From the NCBI RefSeq assembly GCF_010093535.1, contig NW_022985200.1, positions 104,075 to 168,074 on the forward strand: a DNA stretch of 64,000 nt, given 5' to 3'. Shown one piece after another: positions 1 to 12,702 of this stretch. Origin of the DNA: Lindgomyces ingoldianus (Eukaryota; Ascomycota; Dothideomycetes; Pleosporales; Lindgomycetaceae). Position 1 is the stretch's first letter, and every line of letters starts with the position of its first letter. The position numbers and the translations under genes were made by a program. Below the pieces are notes generated by a model. The model saw only the letters and a list, made by a program, of their open reading frames with translations. It was not told the DNA's origin and searched no databases.

Positions 1-2332
1 ACATAGCTACCTCCTTACTAGTCCTTTATACTTACATAATACGCCTAATTTTCTTAATAACCTTAAGCTGTAAAGAGTACTACTATAGCTTACTTTAATA
101 ACCTAACCTCTACTTATTCCTCTAGCGCCTGTCTAGCTTAGCAATAAAAGGCTAGCCCTATAGGCCTACTATTTATTTGCGCTAAAGATCCTCTATAGTT
201 CTTACAGCGCAGCACATGTAATGCTTTAGTGTAGGCTCTAGCTTAGGCGCTAGCTTAAGCGCTGCTAGCAGCAGTAATAGGCTAGGCAAGCGCGCAGACA
301 GCGTAGGCGCGAGGCTAGCCTGGGCAGAGGTATACCTGCTTAAATCTACGTCTGCTAGCAACAGCAGCGCAGCTGCTGTGTGCCTAAGTAGAGGTAGTAG
401 CAGCAGCAGACTGCTCTGCGCCTGTAATGCCTCTAGGCAGAATATAAAGCTGCTAGATATAAGCACCTGCAGCTACTAAAACTATAATCTTTATAGCTTA
501 CACATATAATTAAGCTTTTTCTTAAGCTCTCTTTTAAGCTTCTTTATTTACTACTTATTTTAGGCATTTAGCGCTTAGAGCTAGTTAGTAAGTAAAAGTA
601 TTACCTAGTATAGAACTAATAGCTAACTAGAAGCTGCCTCTGTGTTAAAAGACACATTAATGTCCTAAGTAAAGGCAGCGTACGCCTTGTGCTAGAACAC
701 TAGGTGGCTCTACATAAGGTAGCTAGAGAAGCGCTAGCGCAGTGCAACTAAGTCCTAAAAGATTACCTCTCTAAGGTAAAGCAGTAGGCTTATAAGGCCT
801 TTTATAGCTAGGTTATTAATCTAGCTAGCGTGTAAGCTAAAGTAGCCCTTCTACACATTAAGCTCTAGCTAGATAAGAGACAAGAGCTTATCTAAAAGCA
901 TAATAGCTATGTAAGGGATCTTAAAGTAGCTTATCTATAGCAGATAGCTAGCTATAGACCTTATAAACTTTTATAGTAGTAAGTTAAAGTAGCAGCTAAC
1001 TATTTACTTTTAATTTTATTTACTTACTTACTAAATTTAATTCTTACTAACTTTTTTAAGCTCTACTAGCTTAGCTACTTTACTACATAAAAAGTAAGTT
1101 TTTTTTTAAAATAAAATTCTAGTGTAACTGTACACCTTTGCAACTTAGTTGTGCTAGAAGTTGTAGAAGAAGGCTGCTGTATAATTACCTATGCTAGCCT
1201 TAATTAGCTATATGTAGTACTAGGCTAAGTACTTACTAAAGTTAAAAAAAAGCTTATTACCTAAGTCCTAGTAATAAAGCAGGTAGAAGGCTAAGCTGCT
1301 AAGCATGTAAAAAATTAGCTTTTTATGCTATAGTGCACCTATTATTTTAAGCTAGCTATGCTAGTTCTACTTACTTACATAGGTAGTAAATATTAAGGGC
1401 ATATAGCGCATAGAGCCTTTTTTTTTAAACTTAAAAGTAAACAGGTCTAAGATCTTTATAGAATAGTAGTTACCTTTACACATAAGCATGTAGTAGCCTA
1501 GCATAAGATTAACTAGTGTATAGAAGTAACATTCTACTATTACTAAGGATAAGCTTACATCTGCGCTATGTGTTTATAGCTTACTATAAAGCTGCTTAAA
1601 CTTATTCTTAGTGTAGCTATTAAGTAGCGTGTTTTTACTTTTATTAGCATACTGCTTTTAATCTTACTAGGCATCTCTATGCTATAGAGACCTAAGGTAC
1701 TTTTTTATGCTATTTATATATAGTAATAAGTAGCTATTTATGCCTAGCGCTTTCTACTTTTACTAGAGGTTAGTAATAGCTATAATATAAGTGTAAACTA
1801 AGTGCTAGGTAAAACATATTTTATTTTAAAAAATGTTACTTTTTACTTTATAAAACCTAGTTTTTAAGGGCTAGTTTATAACTTTTTTAACTAAAAAAAG
1901 CAGCAGCTTTTTTTTATAATAGTGCTACTATTATAGTACTGCTTTCTCTTATAGAACGCCTAGACATAAGAGTTAGCATAGACATAGACACATAAATAAG
2001 TAAGTAAGTAAGTAAGAATACTACTTTAAATTTTTTTTACTTTAAAATATAAACCTAGTGCATATTCTCTAGCTACTGCTTATAAATTATAGCTAAAATA
2101 TAGTGCGCATTAGTGTATAGCTTAGTGTTATTTATAATGTTAACATTTACACACTTATAACATGCTTTATGCTATAGACTTATGCTTTCTTACCTTACCT
2201 TACTTTTACCCCTAAGTAAGTGTGTATAGTAAAGAAAAGTATATATAGTAGTAAGTAGTGCACACTAAAGCTTAAGCTTAGAATAAAAGTAAGAGCAGGG
2301 CCTAGCCTGCCCTAGGGCCTCTCTATCTATAC

Positions 2333-2341
<9 letters not shown>

Positions 2342-2366
<25 letters not shown>

Positions 2367-2472
2367 AGTACAGGAGCCATCAGCGGCGGGCTCAGCAGGC
2401 GGCCGGTGCAGTAGGAGATGTCCACCGCACAGGCGCGAGAGCCGGGTGGACATCTGCAGACGCCTGCAGGAG
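2342..2472. repeat. (TG)n tract plus GC-rich hairpin island, unit 1
   Basis: A TG dinucleotide tract (2342-2366) leads into a GC-rich block of about 105 bp. The block holds an inverted repeat with 11-bp arms AGATGTCCACC (2416-2426) and GGTGGACATCT (2445-2455) around an 18-nt loop. CpA dinucleotides, the RIP target, are intact here although they are largely lost on both sides. Confidence 0.85.
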
Positions 2473-2844
2473 GTAATTAGTTAAAAAGCAAAACAGTAAC
2501 TTAGCTAAAGCTTAGTATAGCCTTAAATACTAATAGTATATTTATAGTAATATTTATATAGCTAATTTAGTAGCTTAGTAAGATTTTTACTAGTAAAGAA
2601 AGCTATGCACTTATTAACTTCTAGTATCTACCTATGTTTATTGCCTACCCTTTATAGGCAATATTTACGCTGCTACATATGCAAATAGCTTAATTTTTAG
2701 TCTTATAATAGCTGCTAGGCTGCTCTAGCTTTAAAGCGCTGTAGAGCTGCATTATAATTGCTATTATGTTGCTAGGAACGCACTATATAGCTGCTAAGTA
2801 CCTCTTTATAAATATTACAGTGTAACAGAAGTATACTGTGCTTA

Positions 2845-3205
2845 TATAGTATTCTAATAATGCAGTAAATTATAGAATAATGTATTAAATTATAACAAAA
2901 AGTAGTAAATTATAAAATAATGTAGTAAATTATAAAAAAAAATAGTAAATTATAAAATAATATAGTAAATTATAATAAAACACAGTAAATTACAGAATAA
3001 TATAGTAAATTATAATAAAACATAGCATATTATAGAATAATATAGTAAATTATAATAAGACACAGTAAATTATAGAATAATGTAGTAAATTATAATAAAA
3101 CATAGTAAATTATAAAACAATATAGTAAATTATAATAAGACGCAGCATATTATAGAATAATGCAGTAAATTATAACAAAACGCAGTAAATTATAAAATAA
3201 TATAA
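2845..3205. repeat. AT minisatellite, about 19-20 bp monomer, unit 1
   Basis: Roughly eighteen degenerate copies of a monomer based on TAGTAAATTATAAAATAA follow one another. Variants mostly differ by C/T and G/A changes (CAGTAAATTACAG against TAGTAAATTATAA), as RIP would produce, so the ancestral monomer was probably richer in C and G. No coding content. Confidence 0.9.
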
Positions 3206-5731
3206 AATAAAATTTCTATAGCTATAACTATCTAAACACTAATTAATTAACTCTTATAATAATAACTATATATAATACTAGAACTATAAAACTAGAGGTA
3301 ATTACTTTTCTTTTAAGTAACTCTAAGATGCTTGTAGAGCTAGTCTAGTAAAACCCTCTGCTACTGCTACTACTAGCTTACTTACTATATAGCTCCTTTT
3401 TTACTAGTCTTTTACACTTATATAATGCGCTTAATTTTCTTAATAACTTTAAGCTATAGAGAGTACTACTATAGCTTACTTTAATAACTTAACCTTTACT
3501 TATTTCTCTAGCGCCTGTCTAGCTTAGTAATAAAAGGCTAGCTTTATAAGCCTACTATTTATTTACGCTAAAGATCCTTTATAGTCTTTATAGCGTAGCA
3601 CATGTAATGCTTTAGTGTAGGTTCTAGCTTAGGCGCTAGCTTAAGCGCTACTAGCAGCAGCAATAGGCTAGGCAAGCGCGCAGACAGCGTAGGCGCGAGG
3701 CTAGCCTAGGCAGAGGTATACCTGCTTAAATCTACGTCTGCCAGCAACAGCAGCGCAGCTGCTGTGTGCCTAAGTGGAGGTAGTAGCAGCAGCAGACTGC
3801 CCTGCGCCTGCAATGCCTCTAGGCAGAACATAAGGCTGCTAGATGTAAGCACTTATAGCTACTAAAACTATAATCTTTATAGCTTACACATGTAATTAAG
3901 CTTTTTTTTAAGCTTTTTTTTAAGCTTTTTTTTAAACTTTTTTATTTACTGCTTATTTTAAGCATCTAGTGCTTAGAGCTAGTTAGTAAGTAAAAGTATT
4001 ACCTAGTATAAAACTAACAGCTAACTAGAAGCTGCCTTTGCGTTAAGAGACACATTAATGTTCTAAGTAAAAGCAGTGTATGCTCTGTGCTAGAACACTA
4101 AGTAGCTCTACATAAAGTAGCTAAAAAAGCGCTAGCGCAGCGTAACTAAGTTCTAGAGAATTACCTTTTTAAAGTAAAGTAGTAGGCTTATAAGGCCCTT
4201 TATAGCTAAGTTATTAATCTAGCTAGCATGTAAGCTAAAGCAGCCCTTCTACGCATTAAGCTTTAGCTAGATAAGAGACAAAAGCTTATTTAAAAGCATA
4301 ATAGCTGTGTAAAAGATCTTAAAGTAGCCTATCTATAGTAAATAGCTAGCTATAGACTTTATAAACTTTTATAGCAGTAAGTTAAAGTAGTAGCTAACTA
4401 TTTACTTTTAATTTTACTTACTTACTTACTAAATTTAATTTTTACTAACTTTTTTAAGCTCTACTAGCTTAGCTACTTTACTATATAAAAAGTAAGTTTT
4501 TTTTTAAGATAAGATTTTAGTATAACTATACACCTTTATAACCTAGTTGCGCTAGGAGTTGTAGAAGAAAGCTACTATATAATTACCTATGCTAGCCTTA
4601 ATTAGCTATATATAGTACTAGGCTAAGCACTTACTAAAGTTAAAAAAGGGCTTATTACTTAAGTCTTAGTAATAAAGTAAGTAAAAGGCTAGGCTGCTAA
4701 GCATATAAAAGATTAGCTTTTTATACTATAGTGCGCCTATTATTTTAAGCTAGCTATGCTAGTTTTACTTACTTACATAAGTAGTAAATATTAAAAGTAT
4801 ATAGTGTGTAAGGCTTTTTCTTTTAAACTTAAAAGTAAATAAGTTTAAAATCTTTATAAAATAGTAGTTACCTTTATATGTAAGCATGTAGTAGCCTAGC
4901 ATAAGATTAACTAGCGTACAGAAGTAATACTTTACTGTTACTAAGAATAAGCTTGCGTCTGCGCTATATGTCTATAGCTTACTATAGAGCTGCTTAAACT
5001 TATCCTTAGTATAGCTATTAAGCAGTGTGTTTTTACTTTTATTAGCATACTGCTCTTAATTTTACTAGGCATTTTTATGCTATAAAGACTTAAGGTACTC
5101 TCTTACACTATCTACATATAGTAATAAGTAGCTATTTATGCCTAGCGCCTTCTACTTTTACTAAAGGTTAGTAATAGCTATAATATAGGCATAAACTAAG
5201 TGCTAAGTAAGACATATTTTATTTTAAAAAACATTACTTTTTACTTTATAAGACTTAGTTTTTAAAAGCTAGTTTATAACTTTTTTAACTAAAAAAAGTA
5301 GTAGCTTTTTTTTTATAATAGTGCTACTATTATAGTACTACTTCCTCTTATAGAACGCCTAGATGTAGAAGTTAGCACAGACATAGACACATAAATAAGT
5401 AAGTAAGTAAGTAAAAATACTACTTTAAATTTCTTTTACTTTAGAACATAAACTTAGTGTGTATTTTCTAGCTACTACTTATAAATTATAGCTAGAATAT
5501 AGTGTATATTAGTATATAGCTTAGTGTTGTTTATAATGTTAATATCTACACACTTATAACACACCTTGTGCTGTAAACCTATACTTGCTTACCTTACTTT
5601 ACTCTTACCTCTAAGTAAGTGTGTATAGTAAGGGAGAGTATATATAGTAGTAAGTAGTGCACGCTAAAGCTTAGGCTTAGAATAAAAGTAAAAGCAAAGC
5701 CTAGCCTGCCCTAGGGCCTCTCCATCTATAC

Positions 5732-5744
<13 letters not shown>

Positions 5745-5775
<31 letters not shown>

Positions 5776-5880
5776 TACAGGAGCCATCAGCGGCGGGCTC
5801 AGCAGGCGGCTAGTGCAGTAGGAGATGTCTACCGCACAGGCGCGAGAGCTAGGTGGACATCTGCAGACGCCTGTAAAAGG
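5745..5880. repeat. (TG)n tract plus GC-rich hairpin island, unit 2
   Basis: Second copy of the island. The TG tract spans 5745-5773, slightly longer than in unit 1. Hairpin arms lie at 5823-5833 (AGATGTCTACC, one C-to-T change) and 5852-5862, so this copy has one RIP-type mismatch in its stem. Confidence 0.85.
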
Positions 5881-6249
5881 TAATTAGTTAAAAAGTAAAA
5901 TAGTAACTTAGCTAAGACTTAGTATAGCCTTAAATACTAATAGTATATTTATAGTAATATTTATATAGCTAATTTAGCAGCTTAGTAAAATTTTTACTAG
6001 TAAAAAAAGCTATACATTTATTAACTTTTAGTATTTACTTATGTTTATTACCTACTTTTTATAGGCAATATCTACGCTGCTACATGTGCAAATAGCTTAA
6101 TTTTTAGTCTTATAATAGCTGCTAGGCTGCTCTAGCTTTAAAGCGCTGCAGAGCTGCATTATAATTGCTATTACATTACTAGAAACGCACTGTATAGCTG
6201 CTAGGTACCTTTTTATAAATGTTATAGTGTAACAGAAGTATACTATACT

Positions 6250-6500
6250 TGCACAGTATTCTAATAATGCAGTAAATTACAAAATAATGTATTAAATTAT
6301 AATAAAAAGTAGTAAATTATAAAATAATATAGTAAATTATAAAAAAATATAGTAAATTATAAAATAATATAGTAAATTATAATAAAATATAGTAAATTAT
6401 AAAATAATGTAGTAAATTATNNNNNNNNNNNNNNNNNNNNNNNNNNNNNNNNNNNNNNNNNNNNNNNNNNNNNNNNNNNNTATAAAATAATATAAAATAA
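6250..6500. repeat. AT minisatellite, unit 2, interrupted by an assembly gap
   Basis: Same TAGTAAATTATA-type monomers as in unit 1. A run of 60 N covers 6421-6480, so copy number here is unknown; the shorter period of this unit (3295 bp) may simply reflect the gap size chosen by the assembler. Confidence 0.85.
6421..6480. other. Assembly gap (60 N)
   Basis: Sixty undetermined bases inside the AT minisatellite of macrosatellite unit 2; probably a collapsed or unresolved repeat. Confidence 1.
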
Positions 6501-9018
6501 AATTTTTACTTAGTAGCTATAACTATCTAAACACTAATTAATTAACTTTTATAATAATAACTATATACAATACTAGAACTATAAAACTAGAAGTAATTAC
6601 TTTCTTTTTAAGCAACTTTAAGATGCTTATAGAGCTAGTCTAGTAAAACCCTTTACTACTACTATTACTAGCTTACCTGCTATATAGCTACTTTCTTACT
6701 AGTCCTTTACACTTATATAATGCGCCTAATTTTTTTAATAACTTTAAGCTATAGAGAGTACTACTATAGCTTATTTTAATAACTTAACTTTTACTTATTT
6801 CTCTAGCGCTTGTCTAGCTTAGTAATAAAAAGCTAGCCTTATAGGCCTACTATTTATTTACACTAGAGATTCTTTATAGTTTTTATAGCATAGCACATGT
6901 AATGCTTTAGTGCAGGTTTTAGCTTAGGCGCTAGCTTAAGCGCTACTAGCAGCAGTAATAGGCTAGGCAAGCGCGCAGATAGCGTAGGCGTAAGGCTAGC
7001 CTAGGCAGAGGTATACCTGCTTAAATCTACGTCTGCTAGCAACAGCAGCGCAGCTACTATGTGCCTAAGTAGAGGTAGTAGCAGCAGCAGACTGCCCTGC
7101 GCCTGTAATGCCTCTAGGTAGAATATAAAGCTGCTAGACATAAGCACTTATAGCTACTAAAACTATAATCTTTATAGCTTATATATATAATTAAGCTTTT
7201 TTTAAGCTTTTTTTTAAGCTTTTTTATTTACTACTTATTTTAAGCATTTAGCGCTTAGAGCTAGTTAGTAAGTAAAAGTATTACTTAGTATAAGACTAAT
7301 AGCTAACTAGAAGCTACCTCTATGTTAAGAGATGTGTTAATGTCCTAAGCAAAGGCAGCATACGCTCTGTGCTAGAACACTAGGTAGCTCTACACAGAGT
7401 AGCTAAAAAAGCGCTAGCGTAGTGTAACTAAGTCCTAAAGGACTACCTTTTTAAGGTAAAGTAGTAAGCTTATAAGGCCTTTTATAGCTAGGTTATTAAT
7501 CTAGCTAGTGTGTAAGCTAAAGCAGCCTTTCTACACATTAAGCTTTAGCTAAATAAAAGATAGAAGCTTATCTAAAAGTATAATAGCTATATAAGAGATC
7601 TTAAAGTAGCTTATTTATAGTAGATAGCTAGCTATAAACCTTATAAACTTTTATAGTAGTAAGTTAAAGTAGTAGCTAACTATTTACTTTTAATTTTACT
7701 TACTTACTTACTAAATTTAATTTTTACTAACTTTTTTAAGCTTTACTAGCTTAGCTACTTTACTATATAAAAAGTAAGTTTTTTTTTAAAATAAAATTCT
7801 AGTGTAACTATACACTTTTACAACCTAGTTGCGCTAGAAGTTATAGAAGAAAGCTGCTGTATAATTACCTATACTAGCCTTAATTAGCTATATGTAGTAC
7901 TAGGCTAAGCACTTACTAAAGTTAAAAAAGAGCTTATTACTTAAGTTTTAGTAATAAAGTAAGTAAAAAGCTAGGCTGCTAAGCATATAAAAAATTAGCT
8001 TTTTATACTATAGCACACTTATTATCTTAAGCTAGCTATGCTAGTTCTGCTTACTTACATAGGTAGTAAATATTAAGGGCATGTAGTATATAAAGCTTTT
8101 TTTTTTAAACTTAAAAGTAAATAAGTTTAAGATCTTTATAAAACAGTAGTTACCTTTACATGTAAGCATGTAGTAGCCTAGCATAAGATTAACTAGCGTA
8201 TAGAAGTAACACTTTACTGTTGCTAAAAACAAGCTTGTGTCTATGCTATATATCTATAGCTTACTATAAAGCTGCTTAAACTTATCTTTAGTGTAGCTGT
8301 TAAGTAGTGTGTTTTTACTTTTATTAGTATACTACTTTTAATCTTGCTAGGCATCTCTGTGCTGTAGAGACCTAAGGTACTTTTTTACACTATCTACACA
8401 TAGTAATAAGTAGCTGTTTATGCCTAGCGCTTTCTGCTCTTACTAGAGGTTAGTAATAGCTATAATATAAGTGTAAACTAAGCACTAGGCAAAACATATT
8501 TTATTTTAAAAAATATTACTTTTTACTTTATAAGACTTAGTTTTTAAGAGCTAGTTTATAACTTTTTTAACTAAAAAAAGTAGTAGCTTCTTTTTTATAA
8601 TAGTGCTATTATTATAGTACTACTTTCTCTTATAAAACGCCTAGATGTAAGAGTTAGCATAGACATAGACACATAGATAAGTAGGTAAGTAAGTAAGAAT
8701 ACTACTTTAAATTTCTTCTACTTTAGAATATAAACCTAGTGCGTATTCTCTAGCTACTACTTATAAATTATAGCTAAAATATAGTGTGTATTAGTGCGCA
8801 GCTTAGTGTTATTTGTAATGTTAACATCTACATACTTATAACACACTCTACACTATAGACCTATACTTACTTACCTTACTCTACTCTTACCTCTAAGTAA
8901 GTGTGTATAGTAAAAGAGGGTATATATAGTAGTAAGCAGTGCACGCTAAAGCTTAGGCTTAGAATAAAAGTAAAGGCAGGGCCTAGCCTGCCCTAAGGCC
9001 TCTCTATCTATACATATA

Positions 9019-9150
9019 TGTGTGTGTGTGTGTGTGTGTGTAGTACAGGAGCCATCAGCGGCGGGCTCAGCAGGCGGCCGGTGCAGTAGAAGATGTCCAC
9101 CGCACAGGCGCGAGAGCCAGGTGGACATCTGCAGACGCCTGCAGAAGGCA
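9019..9150. repeat. (TG)n tract plus GC-rich hairpin island, unit 3
   Basis: Third copy. TG tract 9019-9041 is the shortest of the four. Hairpin arms 9091-9101 and 9120-9130 pair perfectly. GC content and CpA content are retained as in the other copies. Confidence 0.85.
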
Positions 9151-9529
9151 ATTAGTTAAAAAGTAAGACAGTAACTTAGCTAAAGCTTAGTGCAGCCTTA
9201 AATACTAATAGTATATTTATAGTAACATTTATATAGCTAATTTAGTAGCTTAGTAAGATTTTTACTAGTAAAAAGAGCTATATACTTATTAACTTTTAGT
9301 ATCTACCTATATTTATTACCTACCCTTTATAGGCAATATCTACGCTGCTATATGTGCAAATAGCCTAATTTTTAGTCTTATAATAGCTGCTAGGCTGCTT
9401 TAGCTTTAAAGCGCTGCAGAGCTACATTATAATTACTATTACATTGCTAGGAACGCACTGTATAGCTACTAGGTACCTCTTTATAAATGTTATAGTGTAA
9501 CAGAAGTATACTATGCTTACACAGTATTC

Positions 9530-9880
9530 TAATAATGCAGTAAATTACAGAATAATGTATTAAATTATAATAAAAAGTAGTAAATTATAGAATAATATAG
9601 TAAATTATAAAAAGACATAGTAAATTATAAAATAATATAGTAAATTATAACAAAACATAGTAAATTACAGAATAATACAGTAAATTATAATAAAACACAG
9701 CATATTATAGAATAATATAGTAAATTATAACAAGACACAGTAAATTACAAAATAATGCAGTAAATTATAATAAAATGTAGTAAATTATAAAATAATATAG
9801 TAAATTACAACAAAATGTAGCATATTATAGAATAATACAGTAAATTGCAACAAGACATAGTAAATTATAAAATAATATAA
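9530..9880. repeat. AT minisatellite, unit 3
   Basis: Gap-free copy of the TAGTAAATTATA-type array, about eighteen monomers. It occupies the same place in the unit as at 2845-3205; the equivalent region is missing from unit 4, which ends before it. Confidence 0.9.
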
Positions 9881-12399
9881 AATAAAATTTTTACTTAGTA
9901 GCTATAACTATCTAAACACTAATTAATTAACTTTTATAATAATAACTATATATAATACTAAGACTATAAAACTAGGGGTAATTGCTCTCCTTTTAAGCAA
10001 CTCTAAAATGCTTGCAGAGCTAGTCTAGTAAAACCCTCTACTGCTGCTACTGCTAGCTTACCTACTATATAGCTACTTTCTTACTAGTTCTTTACACTTA
10101 TGTAATGCGCTTAATCTTCTTAATAACTTTAAGCTATAAAAAGTACTACTATAGCTTACTTTAATAACTTAACCTTTACTTATTTCTCTAGCGCCTGTTT
10201 AGCTTAGTAATAGAAGGCTAGCCTTATAGGCCTACTGTCTATTTATGCTAGAGATCCTTTATAGTCTTTATAGCGCAGCACATGCAATGCTTTAGTGTAG
10301 GTTCTAGCTTAGGCGCTAGCTTAAGCGCTGCTAGCAGCGGCAATAGGCTAGGCAAGCGCGCAGACAGCGTAGGCGTGAGGCTGGCCTAGGCAGAGGTATA
10401 CCTGCTTAAATCTATGTCTGCCAGCAACAGCGGCGCAGCTGCTGTGTGCCTAAGTAGAGGTAGTGGCAGCAGCAGACTGCCCTGCGCCTGCAATGCCTCT
10501 AGGCAGAACATAAGGCTGCTAGATATAAGCACTTATAGCTACTAAAACTATAATCTTTATAGCTTATATATATAATTAAGCTTTTTTTTAAGCTTTTTTT
10601 TAAGCTTTTTTATTTACTACTTATTTTAAGTATCTAGCGCTTAAAGCTAGTTAGCAAGTAGGGGTATTACCTAGTATAAGACTAATAGCTAACTAGGAGC
10701 TACCTCTGTGTTAAAAGACACGTTAATGTCCTAAGTAAAGGCAGCATACGCTCTGTGCTAGAACACTAGGTAGCTCTACATAAGGTGGCTAAAAAAGCGC
10801 TAGCGCAGTGTAACTAAGTCCTAAAGAATTACCTTTCTAAAGTAAAGCAGTAGGCTTATAAAGCCTTTTATAGCTAGGTTGTTAATCTAGCTAGCATGTA
10901 AGCTAAAGCAGCTCTTTTACGCATTAAGCTCTAGCTAGATAAGAGATAGAAGCTTGTCTAAAAGCATAATAGCTATATAAGAGATCTTAAAGCAGCCTAT
11001 TTATAGTAGATAGCTAGCTATAGACCTTATAAACTTTTATAGTAGTAAGTTAAAATAGTAGCTAACTATTTACTTTTAATTTTATTTACTTACTTACTAA
11101 ATTTAATTTTTACTAACTTTTTTAAGCTCTACTAGCTTAGCTACTTTACTACATAAAAAGTAAGTTTTTTTTTAAAATAAAATCTTAGTGTAACTATATA
11201 CCTTTACAACCTAGTTACGCTAGAAGTTGTAGAAGAAGGCTGCTATACAATTACCTATGCTAGCCTTAATTAGCTATATGTAGTACTAGGCTAAGCGCTT
11301 ACTAAAGTTAAGAAAAGGCTTATTACCTAGGTTCTAGTAATAAAGTAGGTAAAAGGCTAGGCTGCTAAGCATGTAAAAGATTAGCTTTTTATACTGTAGC
11401 GCGCTTATTATCTTAAGCTAGCTATACTAGTTCTGCTTACTTACATAAGTAGTAAATATTAGAGGTATGTAGCGCATAAGGCTTTTTCTTTTAAACTTAA
11501 AAGTAAATAGGTCTAAGATCTCTACAAAACAGCAGTTACCTCTACACATAAGCATATAGTAGCCTAGCATAAGATTAACTAGTGTACAGAAGTAACACTT
11601 TACTGTTGCTAAGAACAAGCTTATGTTTACGCTATATGTCTATAGCTTGCTATAGAGCTGCTTAAACTTGTCCTTAGTGTAGCTGTTAAGCAGCGTGTTT
11701 TTACTTTTATTAGTGTACTACTCTTAATCTTACTAGGCATCTCTGCGCTGTAGAGACCTAAGGTACTCCCTTACACTATTTACATGCAGTAATAAGTAGC
11801 TGTTTATGCCTAGCGCCTTCTACTCTTACTAGAGGTTAGTAATAGCTGTAATATAAGTGTAAACTAAGCACTAAGTAAAACATGTTTTATTTTAAAAAAC
11901 ATTATTTTTTACTTTATAAAACTTAGTTTTTAAGGGCTAGTTTATAACTTTTTTAACTAAAAAAAGTAGTAGCTTTTTTTTTATAATAGTGCTACTATTA
12001 TAGTACTGCTTCCTCTTATAAAATGCCTAGACACAGGAGTTAGCACAGACATAGACACATAAATAAGTAGGCAGGTAGGCAAGAATACTACCTTAAATTC
12101 CTCTTACTTTAGAATATAAACCTAGTGTATATTCTCTAGCTACTGCTTATAAATTATAGCTAGAATATAGTGTGTATTAGCGCGCAGCTTAGTGTTGTTT
12201 ATAATGTTAACATCTGCGCACTTATAACACACCCTGCGCTATAAACCTATGCTTGCTTACCTTACCCTACTTTTACCCTTAAGTAAGTGTGTATAGTAAA
12301 GGAGAGTATATATAGCAGTAAGCAGTGCACGCTAAAGCTTAGGCTTAGGATAAAAGTAAGAGCAGGGCCTAGCCTGCCCTAGGGCCTCTCCATCCATAC

Positions 12400-12404
<5 letters not shown>

Positions 12405-12437
<33 letters not shown>

Positions 12438-12540
12438 TACAGGAGCCATCAGCGGCGGGCTCAGCAGGCGGCCGGTGCAGTAGGAGATGTCCACCGCACG
12501 GGCGCGAGAGCCGGGTGGACATCTGCAGACGCCTGCAGGA
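12405..12540. repeat. (TG)n tract plus GC-rich hairpin island, unit 4
   Basis: Fourth copy, with the longest TG tract (12405-12435). Arms at 12485-12495 and 12514-12524 pair perfectly around an 18-nt loop. It lies about 60 bp before the array ends, and about 160 bp before the MYND pseudogene. Confidence 0.85.
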
Positions 12541-12702
12541 GGCAATTAGTTAAGAAGTAAGACAGTAACTTAGCTAAGGCTTAGTATAGCCTTAAATACT
12601 AGCAGTTATTTATTACTTTACTCTTTAGTTCTACACTTCTTTACATAACGTGTCTACACTAATCTTAGGCTTAGGCTATCTGTTACAACTATCTGTTACA
12701 AC

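Larger units (their letters stand above)
1..12601. repeat. Macrosatellite: four tandem 3.3-3.4 kb units, RIP-mutated
   Basis: Four head-to-tail copies of one long unit start near 1 (already inside a copy), 3387, 6682 and 10067, giving periods of about 3386, 3295 and 3385 bp. The GC-rich landmark CAGGAGCCATCAGCGGCGGG recurs at 2371, 5778, 9046 and 12440, which confirms the spacing. The last copy breaks off at about 12601, where single-copy sequence begins. Most of each unit is AT-rich and TpA-rich, as expected after RIP. I found no recognisable protein domain on either strand. A 63-codon open frame recurs on the minus strand (8041-8232, 11427-11618) and a 94-codon leucine-rich one at 182-466, but these may be chance. 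The unit could be a degraded transposon amplified in tandem or a subtelomeric or heterochromatic satellite; no telomere repeat is present. Confidence 0.95.

Noticed and set aside
182..466. 94-codon leucine-rich minus-strand frame resembling a signal or membrane protein
   Set aside because: CTG/CAG-rich low-complexity stretch in a RIP-mutated repeat; the opposite strand is also largely open, and no conserved motif is present.
2265..2453. 62-codon minus-strand frame, repeated at 8946-9128
   Set aside because: It simply runs across the (TG)n tract and GC island (Thr-His repeats from the microsatellite); non-coding explanation is simpler.
1..12601. rDNA or CRISPR-like interpretation of the tandem array
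   Set aside because: No rRNA-like sequence; units are kilobases long, and the short AT monomers have no spacers and are contiguous degenerate minisatellites.
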